Assembly: GCA_964498585.1 (NCBI GenBank)
Contig: CAZCHH010000007.1
Location: 6,290 to 70,289 of the forward strand
Source of the DNA: JAAYJM01 sp964498585
Lineage (GTDB): Bacteria > Bacteroidota > Ignavibacteria > Kapaibacteriales > UBA2268
Direction of reading: 5' to 3'
Length of the DNA stretch: 64,000 bases
The translations under genes and the position numbers were made by a program. Under the pieces are notes generated by a model. It worked only from the letters and a program-made list of their open reading frames with translations, did not search any database and was not told where the DNA came from. Shown piece by piece: positions 7,212 through 16,411 of this stretch (the stretch's first letter is position 1; the number at the start of each line of letters is the position of its first letter).

Positions 7212-9146
7212 ATGCTCCATTTAAACAACATATCCTTGCACTTTGCCGGTCATTATATTTTTGATGATGTTTCCATTACAATAAATCCAGAGGATAAAAT
7301 TGGACTAATCGGAAGAAATGGCGCCGGAAAAACTACACTTCTACGTTTGATTAGTGGGCTAATGCAGCCAGACGAAGGTCGCATTATAAAACCAAATGAT
7401 TATTCTATTGGCTATCTTCCCCAGGAATTAAAAATAAATTCAAATAAAACGATTTTTGACGAAGCTGCTCTCGGACTGGCAGATATTTTAACACTTGAAA
7501 AGAGAATCAATAATATAAGCGAAGAGCTTCAGCAACGCACCGATTACGAAAGCTCTGAATATTTGCAGCTAACAAGAAAGCTATCAGATTTCAGCGAGCA
7601 GTTCCATTTGCTCGGTGGAAGCAAATTAGAAAGTGAAGTTGAAAAAACTTTGCTTGGCCTTGGTTTTGTGAGAGATGAATTTTACCAAAATATGAATACT
7701 TTCAGTGGTGGTTGGCAGATGCGTGTGGAACTTGCTAAAATCCTCTTAAGCCGTCCAGATTGTATTTTACTAGACGAACCAACAAACCATTTGGATATTG
7801 ATTCTATTTTATGGCTTGAAAGATATTTGAAAAACTACAGCGGTTCTGTGGTTCTGGTTTCCCACGACAAGCATTTCATCGAAAACGTAACGAACAGGAC
7901 AATTGAGGTAATAGCTGGTAAGGTATATGATTACCGCTGTAAATATTCCCGATTTGTAGAATTGCGCGAAGAGCAGCGCAAAACTCAACTTTCTGCTCAA
8001 AAAAACCAACAGAAGCAAATCGACCAGTATGAGCGTTTCATTGACCGCTTTAAATCAAAAGCTACTCTTGCTTCGCGAGTGCAATCCAAGATGAAGTTGG
8101 TTGAAAAAATTGAACGTATTCAGGTTGATGATGAAGATACAAGTTCAATTCGTTTTCGTTTTCCAGAACCACCACCAACTGGCAAAGTTGTTATGGAAGC
8201 AAGACGAGTTTCAAAAAATTTCGATGAAAAGACTGTTTTAAAAAATGTAGATTTCGATTTGGAAAGAGGTGAAAAAGTTGCTTTTGTTGGAAAAAATGGT
8301 GAAGGAAAAACTACTTTTACAAAAATAATCACTGGCAATCTTGACTATAGCGGAATAATAAATTTTGGAAATAATGTAAAAATTGGTTATTTTTCGCAAA
8401 TGGAAACGTCAAATTTGAATCAAAATTTGACTGTTCTTGAAACCATTGATAACATTGCTTCAGGCGATATAAGGACACAAATACGTTCATTACTCGGTGC
8501 TTTTCTATTTAGCGGTGATTCTGTTTATAAAAAGGTGAAAGTTCTTTCCGGCGGAGAAAAAGCTCGTCTGGCTATAGCTTGTTTGCTGTTGCAGCCAATA
8601 AATCTTCTGATTTTAGATGAGCCGACAAATCATTTTGATATTATTTCAAAAGATGTGCTTAAAAATGCTTTATTAGATTTCAAAGGCAGTTTGATTATTG
8701 TTTCTCACGACAGAGAATTTCTCCATAACTTAACAGATAAAATTTACATTTTTAAAAATCAGAATATCCAGCATTTCGCAGGTGATATTTTTGAATATAT
8801 AGAAATTCTTAATTCACAGCAAGAGACCAATAACAACCAAAATAGAAGCAAAAATGATTATTACATTGAAAATGAGCAGTCAGATAAAATAAGGCGGGAA
8901 GAAAAAAAGAATAAGCAGCGCGATATAAATAAAATCAAGAAAGAAATTTCAAAATGTGAAAATGAAATAGAAAAACTTGAAAGCAAATTAAAAGAATTTG
9001 ATGAAATGTTTTTAAATCAGGAGTTTTATAATAATTCGGAAATTGTTAAGAAAACAAAAATTGAATATGGCGAATACAGGGAAAAACTTGATTTAAAAAT
9101 GAATGAATGGACAGAACTTCAAGAAAATTTAGAATCAATACAGTAA
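7212..9146 (+). CDS. ABC-F family ribosome-associated ATPase
   Basis: A 644-residue soluble ABC-F protein with two tandem ATPase domains and no membrane segment. The first has Walker A GRNGAGKTT (~37-45), signature FSGGW and DEPTNHLD; the second has GKNGEGKTT, LSGGEKARLAIA and DEPTNHFD. A basic linker (about residues 240-320) and a C-terminal charged coiled coil (~560-640) place it near the Uup/YdiF subgroup. Such proteins bind the ribosomal E site and resolve stalled translation, and some protect from antibiotics. It follows the endonuclease gene by only 6 nt and is followed 16 nt later by an ArsR regulator, so read-through transcription from the R-M locus is likely. Confidence 0.92.
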   Translation: MLHLNNISLHFAGHYIFDDVSITINPEDKIGLIGRNGAGKTTLLRLISGLMQPDEGRIIKPNDYSIGYLPQELKINSNKTIFDEAALGLADILTLEKRINNISEELQQRTDYESSEYLQLTRKLSDFSEQFHLLGGSKLESEVEKTLLGLGFVRDEFYQNMNTFSGGWQMRVELAKILLSRPDCILLDEPTNHLDIDSILWLERYLKNYSGSVVLVSHDKHFIENVTNRTIEVIAGKVYDYRCKYSRFVELREEQRKTQLSAQKNQQKQIDQYERFIDRFKSKATLASRVQSKMKLVEKIERIQVDDEDTSSIRFRFPEPPPTGKVVMEARRVSKNFDEKTVLKNVDFDLERGEKVAFVGKNGEGKTTFTKIITGNLDYSGIINFGNNVKIGYFSQMETSNLNQNLTVLETIDNIASGDIRTQIRSLLGAFLFSGDSVYKKVKVLSGGEKARLAIACLLLQPINLLILDEPTNHFDIISKDVLKNALLDFKGSLIIVSHDREFLHNLTDKIYIFKNQNIQHFAGDIFEYIEILNSQQETNNNQNRSKNDYYIENEQSDKIRREEKKNKQRDINKIKKEISKCENEIEKLESKLKEFDEMFLNQEFYNNSEIVKKTKIEYGEYREKLDLKMNEWTELQENLESIQ

Positions 9147-9162
9147 AGGAAATGTTTGTTTT

Positions 9163-9486
9163 ATGAAAGAATTCAAAACTGCGTTCTCTGAAGAACAGGT
9201 CAATCATCTTGCTAATCGATTTAAAGTATTATCTGAGCCAACTCGATTAAAAATTATTAGTTGCATTCATCTTAAAGAAAAAAGCGTTTCTCAAATAACA
9301 AAGGAAATTAATTCTTATCAATCTAATGTTTCAAAACAGCTACAAATGCTTCTTGACGATGAAATCGTAAGTTGTAAAGTAGTAGGTTCAAAACATCTTT
9401 ACAAGTTAACCGACAAAACAATTATCAATATTTGTAAAAAATTATGCAAATCATTAGGACCAGACTCGTTAGAAATTTATGAGTAA
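9163..9486 (+). CDS. ArsR-family winged helix-turn-helix regulator
   Basis: A 107-residue ArsR/SmtB-type regulator. It opens with FKVLSEPTRLKIISCI, the hallmark of the family, followed by the recognition helix SYQSNVSKQLQMLLDDEIV and a wing ending in HLYKLTDKT. The metal-binding Cys pair of ArsR (ELCVCDL) is absent, so sensing, if any, is not of that kind. It lies 16 nt after the ABC-F gene and overlaps the acyltransferase gene by 8 nt, so it probably belongs to one transcript with them. Confidence 0.85.
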   Translation: MKEFKTAFSEEQVNHLANRFKVLSEPTRLKIISCIHLKEKSVSQITKEINSYQSNVSKQLQMLLDDEIVSCKVVGSKHLYKLTDKTIINICKKLCKSLGPDSLEIYE

Positions 9487-10204
9487 AATATTAAAAAAAA
9501 TTGATTTTTTGCTAAGGGCTTTACTGATTGTGAAGGTAACCATCTTTTTTGCATTACAGGAAATTGTGCAAAGGAAAATCTTCAGGCAAATGGATAAAAG
9601 TTATCAAAATGCCCGAAATTGGTCAAGTATTTTGCTAACTTTATGCGGAGCAAAGCTAAATATAAAATACGAAACTGAAATTGATAAAAGCCATTCTTAT
9701 ATTTATGTTTCTAACCATTCGAGCTTATATGATATTCCAACTGCTACTGTTGCTATTGAGGACGATATCAGGATTATCTATAAGAAAGAATTAGAAAAAA
9801 TTCCAATATTTGGATATTGCTTAAAAGTAATGCCATATATTGCAATCAAGCGTGAAAATCCTAAAGAAGCAAGGGCTGGACTTGATGAAGCTATCGCTGC
9901 GTTTAGAGAAAAAGCTTCAATTTTAATTTTTCCTGAAGGGACACGCTCCGAAAATGGTGACGTAGGCGAGTTCAAACGCGGTGCCTTTTTGCTTGCAAAA
10001 GAATCAAGGAAAAAGATAGTACCAGTCGGTATTTCAGGAACAAAAGATATTTTACCAAAAGGCAGTTTGCAGTTTAATAAAGGTGAAGTTTTTGTTCGTA
10101 TAGGTAAACCGATAGAATACAAGCAAGATATGAATAGAATTGCAGAAAAATCTTTTATTAATGATTTAAGAAATGAAATAATTCGTTTAAAAAGTGAAAA
10201 ATAA
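9479..10204 (+). CDS. plsC: 1-acyl-sn-glycerol-3-phosphate acyltransferase (PlsC-like)
   Basis: A 241-residue membrane-associated acyltransferase. It has the catalytic Hx4D motif (NHSSLYD, about 79-85), the phosphate-binding FPEGTRS motif (~158-164) and the P-V-G-I-S-G stretch after it. A hydrophobic N-terminal segment (ALLIVKVTIFFAL) would anchor it to the inner membrane. It acylates lysophosphatidate to phosphatidate in phospholipid synthesis. The start overlaps the ArsR gene by 8 nt. The family assignment is firm; whether it is the housekeeping enzyme or a paralogue is not decidable here. Confidence 0.88.
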   Translation: MSKILKKIDFLLRALLIVKVTIFFALQEIVQRKIFRQMDKSYQNARNWSSILLTLCGAKLNIKYETEIDKSHSYIYVSNHSSLYDIPTATVAIEDDIRIIYKKELEKIPIFGYCLKVMPYIAIKRENPKEARAGLDEAIAAFREKASILIFPEGTRSENGDVGEFKRGAFLLAKESRKKIVPVGISGTKDILPKGSLQFNKGEVFVRIGKPIEYKQDMNRIAEKSFINDLRNEIIRLKSEK

Positions 10205-10205
10205 T

Positions 10206-10236
10206 TTTGTAAAATTAAAAAAAATTCGTAATTTTG
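10206..10236 (+). promoter_or_regulatory. Bacteroidota-type promoter of tRNA-Phe
   Basis: TTTG at 10206-10209, 19 nt spacer, then TAATTTTG at 10229-10236 matches TTTG-N19-TAnnTTTG exactly. The tRNA begins 11 nt after the -7 box. The same boxes with the same spacing precede tRNA-Gln at 44478-44508, and both are followed by TATTCTG. Confidence 0.85.
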
Positions 10237-10247
10237 TATTCTGAATT

Positions 10248-10320
10248 GGTCAGGTAGCTCAGTTGGTAGAGCAATGGACTGAAAATCCATGTGTCGGCGG
10301 TTCAACTCCGTCCCTGACCA
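10248..10320 (+). tRNA. tRNA-Phe (GAA)
   Basis: A 73-nt cloverleaf. The acceptor stem pairs GGTCAGG with CCTGACC, the discriminator is A, the anticodon stem is ATGGA/TCCAT with loop CTGAAAA giving anticodon GAA (10281-10283), and the T arm carries GGTTCAACTCC. CCA is not encoded. It is followed by a hairpin terminator at 10413. Confidence 0.97.
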
Positions 10321-10412
10321 CGGTTAAAGAAAGAAGAAATTAGAAGACAGAAAACAGAATCTGGAAGAAAAGAAGAAGAATTAGAGAAAAAAGAACATAA
10401 AAAAAGGGCAGA

Positions 10413-10437
10413 AAAAGGGCGTAATGCCCTTTTTTTG
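10413..10437. terminator. Rho-independent terminator
   Basis: AAAAGGGC-GTAAT-GCCCTTTT followed by TTTG and more T. It ends the tRNA-Phe transcript, and because the stem is flanked by A on the left it may also serve the leftward type III R-M operon that ends at 10461. Confidence 0.85.
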
Positions 10438-10460
10438 TTTTTTGAATTTTTTTTTCTTTA

Positions 10461-13100
10461 TTATTTTGCTAACAAATATTCATTTAGTCTATTCCAATCT
10501 CTACCTTTGAGCATAACAAAGCTACAGGTATTATTAGTAAGTAATGCCCAATAATTTCCAATAGTTCGCTTTTCTAATGAATCTTCGCTACCATAAAGAT
10601 GTTCACCTTTATATTCAATTACTACTATTTTTCCATTATTTAGTTTTACTATGAAATCCGGGTAGAATTTATCTGTTGAAGTTTGTAACCAAAAAGCATT
10701 ATACTCCTGCCTCTCAAGATTTCTTACCCAAAACTCTACATTGTTATTTATATCAATATTTTGAGCACATTCTGTTTCTTCAGTATTCATTACAGCAATC
10801 ACACTATAATAATGCTTTTGAAATTGATACCTACCATCATATAATACATTTGCCGGATAATCATTTGGAAAAGTGAAATTTTCACCTACCGAAAATTTAC
10901 TTAGAAAGTTTTGATTATCTGGACGAAACTCAGTACCTAATAAACCTGAAAAGCCACTTTTTTTTGCTTCATTTACATAAATGGAAATTTTATTTCTAAT
11001 AGCATCTTTTAGTTTGAAACGCATATAAAAAAGTTGTTCTAAGCTAAGTTTTCTTTCCTTTATTAAATTCTCTATCAGTTTATTTATAAATACAATACTT
11101 TGTGCATAAGGTACTGAGTAATTCCTTGTTTCATTGTCTAACCATTTGATTAATTTTTCTTTATCTATCGAAGAAGTGAAAAGTAATCGTGATAATTCTT
11201 GCTCTATTTGTCTTTCTGGCTGAATAACTGGCTCGCCATTACCATTAATATCAATAATACCAAGTTCACCTGCCTGAACTATTACTGGAAATTCTGTTTT
11301 AGTTAGATTTACGTCGCATTCAGCTAAATTCCATTTTGGAGATATTAAAGCATCTTCGTCATATACAACCTTTTCACCATCAATATCAATTAGAAGTTGA
11401 GGAATTGAAAGCACTTTACCTTGCTGCTGCGGAGAATATTTATAAAATTTATATGTTAGATTATAAGCATCTTCTATTACCTTCTTATCCTCTTCTCTTG
11501 TAAATGTTTTTTTAAGCAAATCTTTTTCTGTGCTTGTTAATTTTTCCTTGAATGTTATTGTGTTCTTTTCATAATTTATATTGATTTTATTTTTAAGTTC
11601 ATCAGGTATTTCAGTCGGTGGTTCTATTATTTCTTGTGTATAAAAACCAAAAGACTGAAAAAGTTCTTCCTGTTGCTTGTTAATTTCTATCATTGACGAC
11701 GCTTCTGCTCTATGATAACCCAAATCAACCAAACAATCTGTTAAATTTTTTGCTACATCAAAAAAACTCTTTGAGCATACATAAGAATATGCTTTATTCA
11801 ATTCAATGTGATTTTTACTTTTTACTTTTGGCAAACGCAAGATTCTTCCAAGCAACTGCTCTACATCTTTTCCAGATTTAGAATCTTTAACTGAACATAA
11901 AATATAAGCAAACGGACAGTCCCAGCCCTCTTTCAATGCTTGCTTTGTGATGATATACCTTATTTCGCATTTGTTAGAATTTAAATCAATACCTTCTAAA
12001 CCTCTTTCATTTCCAGTTGCAATTGCTATTTGACTTTCAGGAATGTTTATTGTGTTTAATAAATATTCTTTTATTAAAGATACGCTGATTGTCTCTTCAT
12101 TTTGCCGGTCATCTTCAGCTTGAATTAACACTATTGGACGAATATATTCTCCAGTCTGATTTTCTTCTTCTGATGCAATTTTTTCTAATTCTTTTTGTTT
12201 ATCTACTGCATCTTGCAATGCTGTTTGCCAATGTTCTGTAGTAAGCAGTTCTATAGGCATTTTTATCATCTGTTCTGCTTTTAATGTTGATGCTGATACG
12301 TTATATAGAATATTACTTCTATCGGCTCCACTCGTTTTTGGTGTTGCTGTAAATTCAACTATGCAAGATGGATTCAATCTTTCTATCGTATCGTAAGTTA
12401 ACGGAGTTTTTGCGTTATGTGCTTCGTCTATTATTATTATCGGATTATTCAAATAAACTACATTAGCCAATGAATGTTTTAGCTTGGTATTATTTTTATC
12501 AATATATTCTAATTCTGATTTAATATTTGAATCTATATTTTCAAAATGGTGTAGCAATGCGCCGTTATCTTCATATACTTTTCTGCCTTCAGTACTTGTT
12601 ATTCGCCAGGAAGCTAAAGTAGAAACTATTATATTCAAATTTCCATCTAAATTAGATTTGCTTAAACCCAATGCATCAGCAACTTTCATTACCTCTACCT
12701 TTCCATTGAAATCAAGGTCTATTGCCTGACGATAGAAATGCCGTTTATCCTGGAGTGCGTCGTAAGTTTGTTCGAGTATTGTGTTTGTCGGAACAAGCCA
12801 TAAAACTAAACAATGTTCTCTTGATAGATACTCCTTGCATATTTTTGAAATCGAATGAGCCGCAAGAATTGTTTTTCCACCTCCAGTAGGAAGACGTAAG
12901 CAAACATAAGGAACGATTGGCTTTTCTTGATTTTCAAACATCCCGCTTTGGTTTCCAAGTGGATTGTTATATACTCCTTCAAAATTAAAATTTTCCTTAG
13001 TACATAAGGAATAAGAGCTAACTACATTTTTTGTTTCTGCGCAAAGTTTTAAAAATTTTTGTAATGCTTCTAATGTATTTTCCTGATAATTCTTTAACAT
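10461..13100 (-). CDS. res: Type III restriction enzyme helicase-nuclease subunit (Res)
   Basis: An 879-residue superfamily 2 helicase with a nuclease tail. Walker A is RLPTGGGKT (~70-78), Walker B IIIDEAHNA, motif III ATPKTSG, and motif VI QLLGRILRLP. Near the C-terminus YPDFIVKL ... IVVIEYKGEHL is a PD-(D/E)xK endonuclease. This is the restriction subunit of type III systems, which needs Mod for site recognition and ATP to cut. I place the start at ATG 13100, with GGGAG 5 nt upstream; a TTG 12 nt earlier would overlap the vapC stop. It is the last gene of a four-gene operon mod-vapB-vapC-res, with 2 nt between vapC and res. Confidence 0.92.
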   Translation of the reverse strand: MLKNYQENTLEALQKFLKLCAETKNVVSSYSLCTKENFNFEGVYNNPLGNQSGMFENQEKPIVPYVCLRLPTGGGKTILAAHSISKICKEYLSREHCLVLWLVPTNTILEQTYDALQDKRHFYRQAIDLDFNGKVEVMKVADALGLSKSNLDGNLNIIVSTLASWRITSTEGRKVYEDNGALLHHFENIDSNIKSELEYIDKNNTKLKHSLANVVYLNNPIIIIDEAHNAKTPLTYDTIERLNPSCIVEFTATPKTSGADRSNILYNVSASTLKAEQMIKMPIELLTTEHWQTALQDAVDKQKELEKIASEEENQTGEYIRPIVLIQAEDDRQNEETISVSLIKEYLLNTINIPESQIAIATGNERGLEGIDLNSNKCEIRYIITKQALKEGWDCPFAYILCSVKDSKSGKDVEQLLGRILRLPKVKSKNHIELNKAYSYVCSKSFFDVAKNLTDCLVDLGYHRAEASSMIEINKQQEELFQSFGFYTQEIIEPPTEIPDELKNKININYEKNTITFKEKLTSTEKDLLKKTFTREEDKKVIEDAYNLTYKFYKYSPQQQGKVLSIPQLLIDIDGEKVVYDEDALISPKWNLAECDVNLTKTEFPVIVQAGELGIIDINGNGEPVIQPERQIEQELSRLLFTSSIDKEKLIKWLDNETRNYSVPYAQSIVFINKLIENLIKERKLSLEQLFYMRFKLKDAIRNKISIYVNEAKKSGFSGLLGTEFRPDNQNFLSKFSVGENFTFPNDYPANVLYDGRYQFQKHYYSVIAVMNTEETECAQNIDINNNVEFWVRNLERQEYNAFWLQTSTDKFYPDFIVKLNNGKIVVIEYKGEHLYGSEDSLEKRTIGNYWALLTNNTCSFVMLKGRDWNRLNEYLLAK

Positions 13101-13102
13101 CT

Positions 13103-13522
13103 TTACTCCCAAGGATTAAAAAGTTTACAGCCAGTATTTATAAAATCTTTTGTATTCCGGGTTGCTAATGTAAAGTTATATGAAATAGATGTAGCTGCGA
13201 TAAATAAATCTACAACTGGTATTAATTTTTTATCAGATTCTAATTTTGCATATAACTCTCCCCAAATTATCATTATTGAGTAATCTATCTTTAATGCTCT
13301 TGAGTAGTAAGGATATACAATATCATTTTCAAACCATCTTTTCAGTTCTTCCTTTTTTGCTGATTTTGAAAGCATAGATATACCTTTCCAAATTTCTCCA
13401 AAAGAAATAACACTTATGCAAAGGTCGTTGAATTTTTGATTAAAAATCCATTCTAATACTTTTTCATTTGGTTTTGGCTTAATAAATTCTGAAATTACAC
13501 AAGTATCTAAAACATATTTCAT
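13103..13522 (-). CDS. PIN-domain toxin (VapC-like) inside the type III R-M operon
   Basis: A 139-residue PIN RNase. The metal-binding acidic residues are visible: Asp6 in MKYVLDTCVISEF, a Glu in VISFGEIWKG, Asp in PVVDLFIAATS and the C-terminal ATRNTKDF block. The latter resembles the FitB/VapC branch. Such toxins cleave tRNA or rRNA when freed from antitoxin. Its ATG overlaps the antitoxin gene by 4 nt and its stop lies 2 nt before the res start, so translation of all four genes appears coupled. Confidence 0.88.
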   Translation of the reverse strand: MKYVLDTCVISEFIKPKPNEKVLEWIFNQKFNDLCISVISFGEIWKGISMLSKSAKKEELKRWFENDIVYPYYSRALKIDYSIMIIWGELYAKLESDKKLIPVVDLFIAATSISYNFTLATRNTKDFINTGCKLFNPWE

Positions 13523-13764
13523 AATTCTATATCCCTACCATAGTCTTTACTTCTTTCCAAATCTAATTCTACACCAAACAGAGGAGAATTTCTAAAAAAA
13601 TCAACTAAGTCTTTGCCTGTCTTTTCTAGTTCCGGAATTTCTTGTTGTGATTCTTCTAATATTACTCTAACTCGATATTTTCGGTTCTTCTTTAAAGTTA
13701 ATGGTTCTTTATCTACCCATCTAATCTGATTATTCTGAATTTCTGCGTTATAAACTTGTTCCAT
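13519..13764 (-). CDS. VapB-like antitoxin
   Basis: An 81-residue protein directly upstream of the PIN toxin with a 4-nt overlap. The N-terminal part (VYNAEIQNNQIRWVDKEPL, then KNRKYRVRVILEE) forms short strands as in AbrB-like or similar DNA-binding antitoxins. The C-terminal part (DLVDFFRNSPLFGVELDLERSKD) is a typical toxin-wrapping tail. It starts 17 nt after the mod stop. Role assigned from position and tail; the DNA-binding fold is uncertain. Confidence 0.75.
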   Translation of the reverse strand: MEQVYNAEIQNNQIRWVDKEPLTLKKNRKYRVRVILEESQQEIPELEKTGKDLVDFFRNSPLFGVELDLERSKDYGRDIEL

Positions 13765-13781
13765 TTTTCTATCTCCTTGTT

Positions 13782-15377
13782 TTAACTTACTTTTATTTCG
13801 TAAGGCGTTTGTTTGAAGATTATATTATATTCTTTCTTTAATCTTTGAGGGTTTAGTCTGCTGCCCGCTGCAAACAATACTTTTTCTCCATCAAATTCAG
13901 GTAGCAATGAAAGTGTTTTACGAGTGATTATATTGCCACCGTTTACGCTTTTATCACCTAATATCCCATTGAAAAGCAAATAATATGCGGTGTTTTTGTA
14001 TATGCCAATTAAAGGAAAATTGTCTTCCTGTCCTTCTTCGAGTGGAATACCAGTTTCTGAAAATATTATATGGCTGGCTAATTCTTTATATTTTACATTT
14101 TTATTAATACTGCCCAATTCATCGAACAACGGCTCGTCTAATTTGCAATATCGAAAGCCGCCTCCCAAACCTTCTACCTTTACTACTTCACCATTCGCTT
14201 TTGTATATTCATAGCCGTTTATTACCCGTTTAACACGCTCTGCTGTTATATCTTTGCAAATCTTTTCTTCCATCTCAACAAGAATAAATCGCCTGTTGCC
14301 ACCGTCTTCACGGTTTAATTGCATTACTGAATGCCCTGTTGTCCCTGAACCAGCAAAAGAATCAAGAATAAGGTCGTTAGAGTTTGTTGTAGTTACTAAT
14401 GTTATAAGTTGTTTTATTAAAAAGTAAGGTTTTGAAAATGAAAATTCCAATCCAATTCTTGTTATCTGTTCAGCAGCATCTTCATTAACTCCAGTATTAT
14501 CAAACCAATTACTAGCTCTTTGTCCAATTATATCTTTTTGATATATCTTTAAGTAAGGTTTGTTTGTATCAGTCCAATAAATTAATTGTTCTTTTTCCAT
14601 TTCCTTAAACCAAATTGGATTCCTTATACTTTTAATTATAATTTCTTTATTTTTGGGTGATACGACAGAAAAAGTATTTTTTCCTCTTGTGTTATCAATT
14701 ATAGTACCTCTTCTAAAAAAACCTTTTTCATCTTTATATCTATATTCTTTTTTTGCTTTTTCAGTTAAAGGTAGGGACTTAAACATTATATTCTTTTTAT
14801 TAGTTTTTGAATAGCATAAAATAAATTCACCAACAACTGAAAAATGTTTTGCAGAGTTATTTTGACTTTCACTACGTTTCCAGTGAATTGTTCCAATATA
14901 TGAATTTGCACCAAAAATTTCATCCATCATCATTCTTAAATGATGTTGTTCGTTGTCATCAATATTAACAAAAATAACCCCATCTTCTCTCAAGAATTTG
15001 CGAAGAAGCTGCAGGCGAGGGTACATCATACATAGCCATTTATCGTGCCGTGATAGGTCGTCACCTTCTTTCCCAACAACTTTATTTAGCCATTCCTTCA
15101 TTTCAGGAGAGTTAACATTATCGTTATAAGCCCATCCTTCGTTTCCGGTGTTATACGGCGGGTCGATGCAAATACATTTCACTTGCCCAGCATAGTAAGG
15201 CAAAAGTGCTTTTAGAGCGTGAAGATTATCGCCCTGCACAATTAAGTTATCTTTTGAGTTCGAAATTTCAGAATTATTTGATAAAGACAATTCAGGAACA
15301 GTTCGTATCAATTTAAAAGGTATTTCGTTATGGTGATTTTGAACTGCTTTTTTTCCAATCCAGTCAAGAGTAGGCAT
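13782..15377 (-). CDS. mod: Type III DNA-methyltransferase subunit (Mod)
   Basis: A 531-residue beta-class adenine methyltransferase. Motif IV is DPPYNTGNE at ~72-80, with the characteristic type III context GDNLHALKALLPYYAG before it; motif I is LDSFAGSGTTGHS at ~338-350. The central ~200 residues between them are the target recognition domain. Mod alone methylates one strand of the site and with Res forms the restriction complex. The upstream region has TATATTTG on the coding strand (plus-strand 15410-15417), a plausible -7 element. First gene of mod-vapB-vapC-res. The recognition domain shows no simple-sequence tract, so phase variation is not suggested. Confidence 0.92.
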   Translation of the reverse strand: MPTLDWIGKKAVQNHHNEIPFKLIRTVPELSLSNNSEISNSKDNLIVQGDNLHALKALLPYYAGQVKCICIDPPYNTGNEGWAYNDNVNSPEMKEWLNKVVGKEGDDLSRHDKWLCMMYPRLQLLRKFLREDGVIFVNIDDNEQHHLRMMMDEIFGANSYIGTIHWKRSESQNNSAKHFSVVGEFILCYSKTNKKNIMFKSLPLTEKAKKEYRYKDEKGFFRRGTIIDNTRGKNTFSVVSPKNKEIIIKSIRNPIWFKEMEKEQLIYWTDTNKPYLKIYQKDIIGQRASNWFDNTGVNEDAAEQITRIGLEFSFSKPYFLIKQLITLVTTTNSNDLILDSFAGSGTTGHSVMQLNREDGGNRRFILVEMEEKICKDITAERVKRVINGYEYTKANGEVVKVEGLGGGFRYCKLDEPLFDELGSINKNVKYKELASHIIFSETGIPLEEGQEDNFPLIGIYKNTAYYLLFNGILGDKSVNGGNIITRKTLSLLPEFDGEKVLFAAGSRLNPQRLKKEYNIIFKQTPYEIKVS

Positions 15378-15544
15378 AAAATATTAAATTACATTTTAAA
15401 ACAATTATACAAATATAACATTTTTTTAAAAACATTTTTTCTTTTCGCAGTTAAATTAAATAATAATTTATTCACCTGTATTATTCATAAATTCAAAATA
15501 AACACATTATTCCTCCTTTTCAAGTGCAATTTTTGAAAGTGGCG

Positions 15545-15592
15545 AAAAAATATAGAGATAGATATGCCACACTTTAAAAGTATGGCATATCT
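15545..15592 (-). terminator. Hairpin after the unknown helical protein, probable terminator
   Basis: AGATATGCCA (15560-15569) and TGGCATATCT (15583-15592) form a perfect 10-bp stem starting 2 nt after the stop of the 15595-16314 gene. On the minus strand a run of six T (15545-15551) follows after about 8 nt. It may also belong to the family of dispersed palindromes seen near 57340. Confidence 0.55.
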
Positions 15593-15594
15593 GC

Positions 15595-16314
15595 TCAAGT
15601 TTTATTATTTTCTGGTTCAATTGCTTCACCATTTGTGATACTTTGATTTTCTTTTTTCTTCTGCTTTTTTGTTCCATATAGCAGATATTGTTTATATTTG
15701 GCTGGATTTGTATGGGCAAAAACTTTTTTTCCAATTTCGCAATACATTGCAATTAATTTATAAATTTCATTACCTTTATTAATCCTTTCAAAAGTTTTAT
15801 CTTCGCGGTTTTTCTTAGCATCTGCAATGCTTTTAAAGGCATTTTCAAACTGCAAATTCAAATTATTCAAATCATCTAAAAGTGTTTGAGTTAAACCGAA
15901 TTCTTCCAAATCCGTTAAAAATTCAGTCATAAACGAATGAACATCTCTTGCCTTAACGAGCAAATGGTTATCCTTTAAAACAGTCAGATTTGAGGCAGCC
16001 AAACGCTTGTAGTTCGTAGATTTTTTACCCCATTTCATCTCAGCCCGTAAATTCATACTCCTAATTAATTCAATTAAGGAAAAACGAAGCTTGTTTTTGT
16101 TGTCTGTTTCTCCGAAAATATAAGCGACAGAGGTTACATCAGCAAAAAAGATTTCAAATTCATCGCCTAATGCTTTTAATTCTGCAATTTTTTGTTCATT
16201 TATGCCAAAAGCAGCTAATTCTGAAATATCTTCTGTTAAAGTATTACAAAAATTTGATGTGAACATACATAATGCAGCATCAGACATATTATAAGTTCTG
16301 TAAAAACGATTCAT
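15595..16314 (-). CDS. Unknown helical cytoplasmic protein beside a 21-bp array
   Basis: A 239-residue protein without signal peptide or membrane segment, predicted mostly alpha-helical with heptad-like stretches (ISELAAFGINEQKIAELKAL; EEFGLTQTLLDDLNNLNLQF). A central basic segment (AEMKWGKKSTNYKRL) and a Lys-rich tail ending in KKQKKKENQ could bind nucleic acid, but I recognise no domain. The 98 bp upstream of the ATG lead into a phased array of 21-bp units (16412-16642). The gene stands alone on its transcript between the type III R-M operon and the array. No function is assigned; association with the array is only positional. Confidence 0.7.
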   Translation of the reverse strand: MNRFYRTYNMSDAALCMFTSNFCNTLTEDISELAAFGINEQKIAELKALGDEFEIFFADVTSVAYIFGETDNKNKLRFSLIELIRSMNLRAEMKWGKKSTNYKRLAASNLTVLKDNHLLVKARDVHSFMTEFLTDLEEFGLTQTLLDDLNNLNLQFENAFKSIADAKKNREDKTFERINKGNEIYKLIAMYCEIGKKVFAHTNPAKYKQYLLYGTKKQKKKENQSITNGEAIEPENNKT

Positions 16315-16411
16315 TTTATATGTTTTTAAATAAGTTATAAATATATTATTCTAATATCTAATATAAAATTAATAAAAAATTTTATAAAAACAATTATTTT
16401 TCTATAAAAAT

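Noticed and set aside
15507..15752. Minus-strand frame overlapping the unknown helical protein
   Set aside because: Overlaps the longer, better supported 15595-16314 frame in another phase and crosses the hairpin after it.
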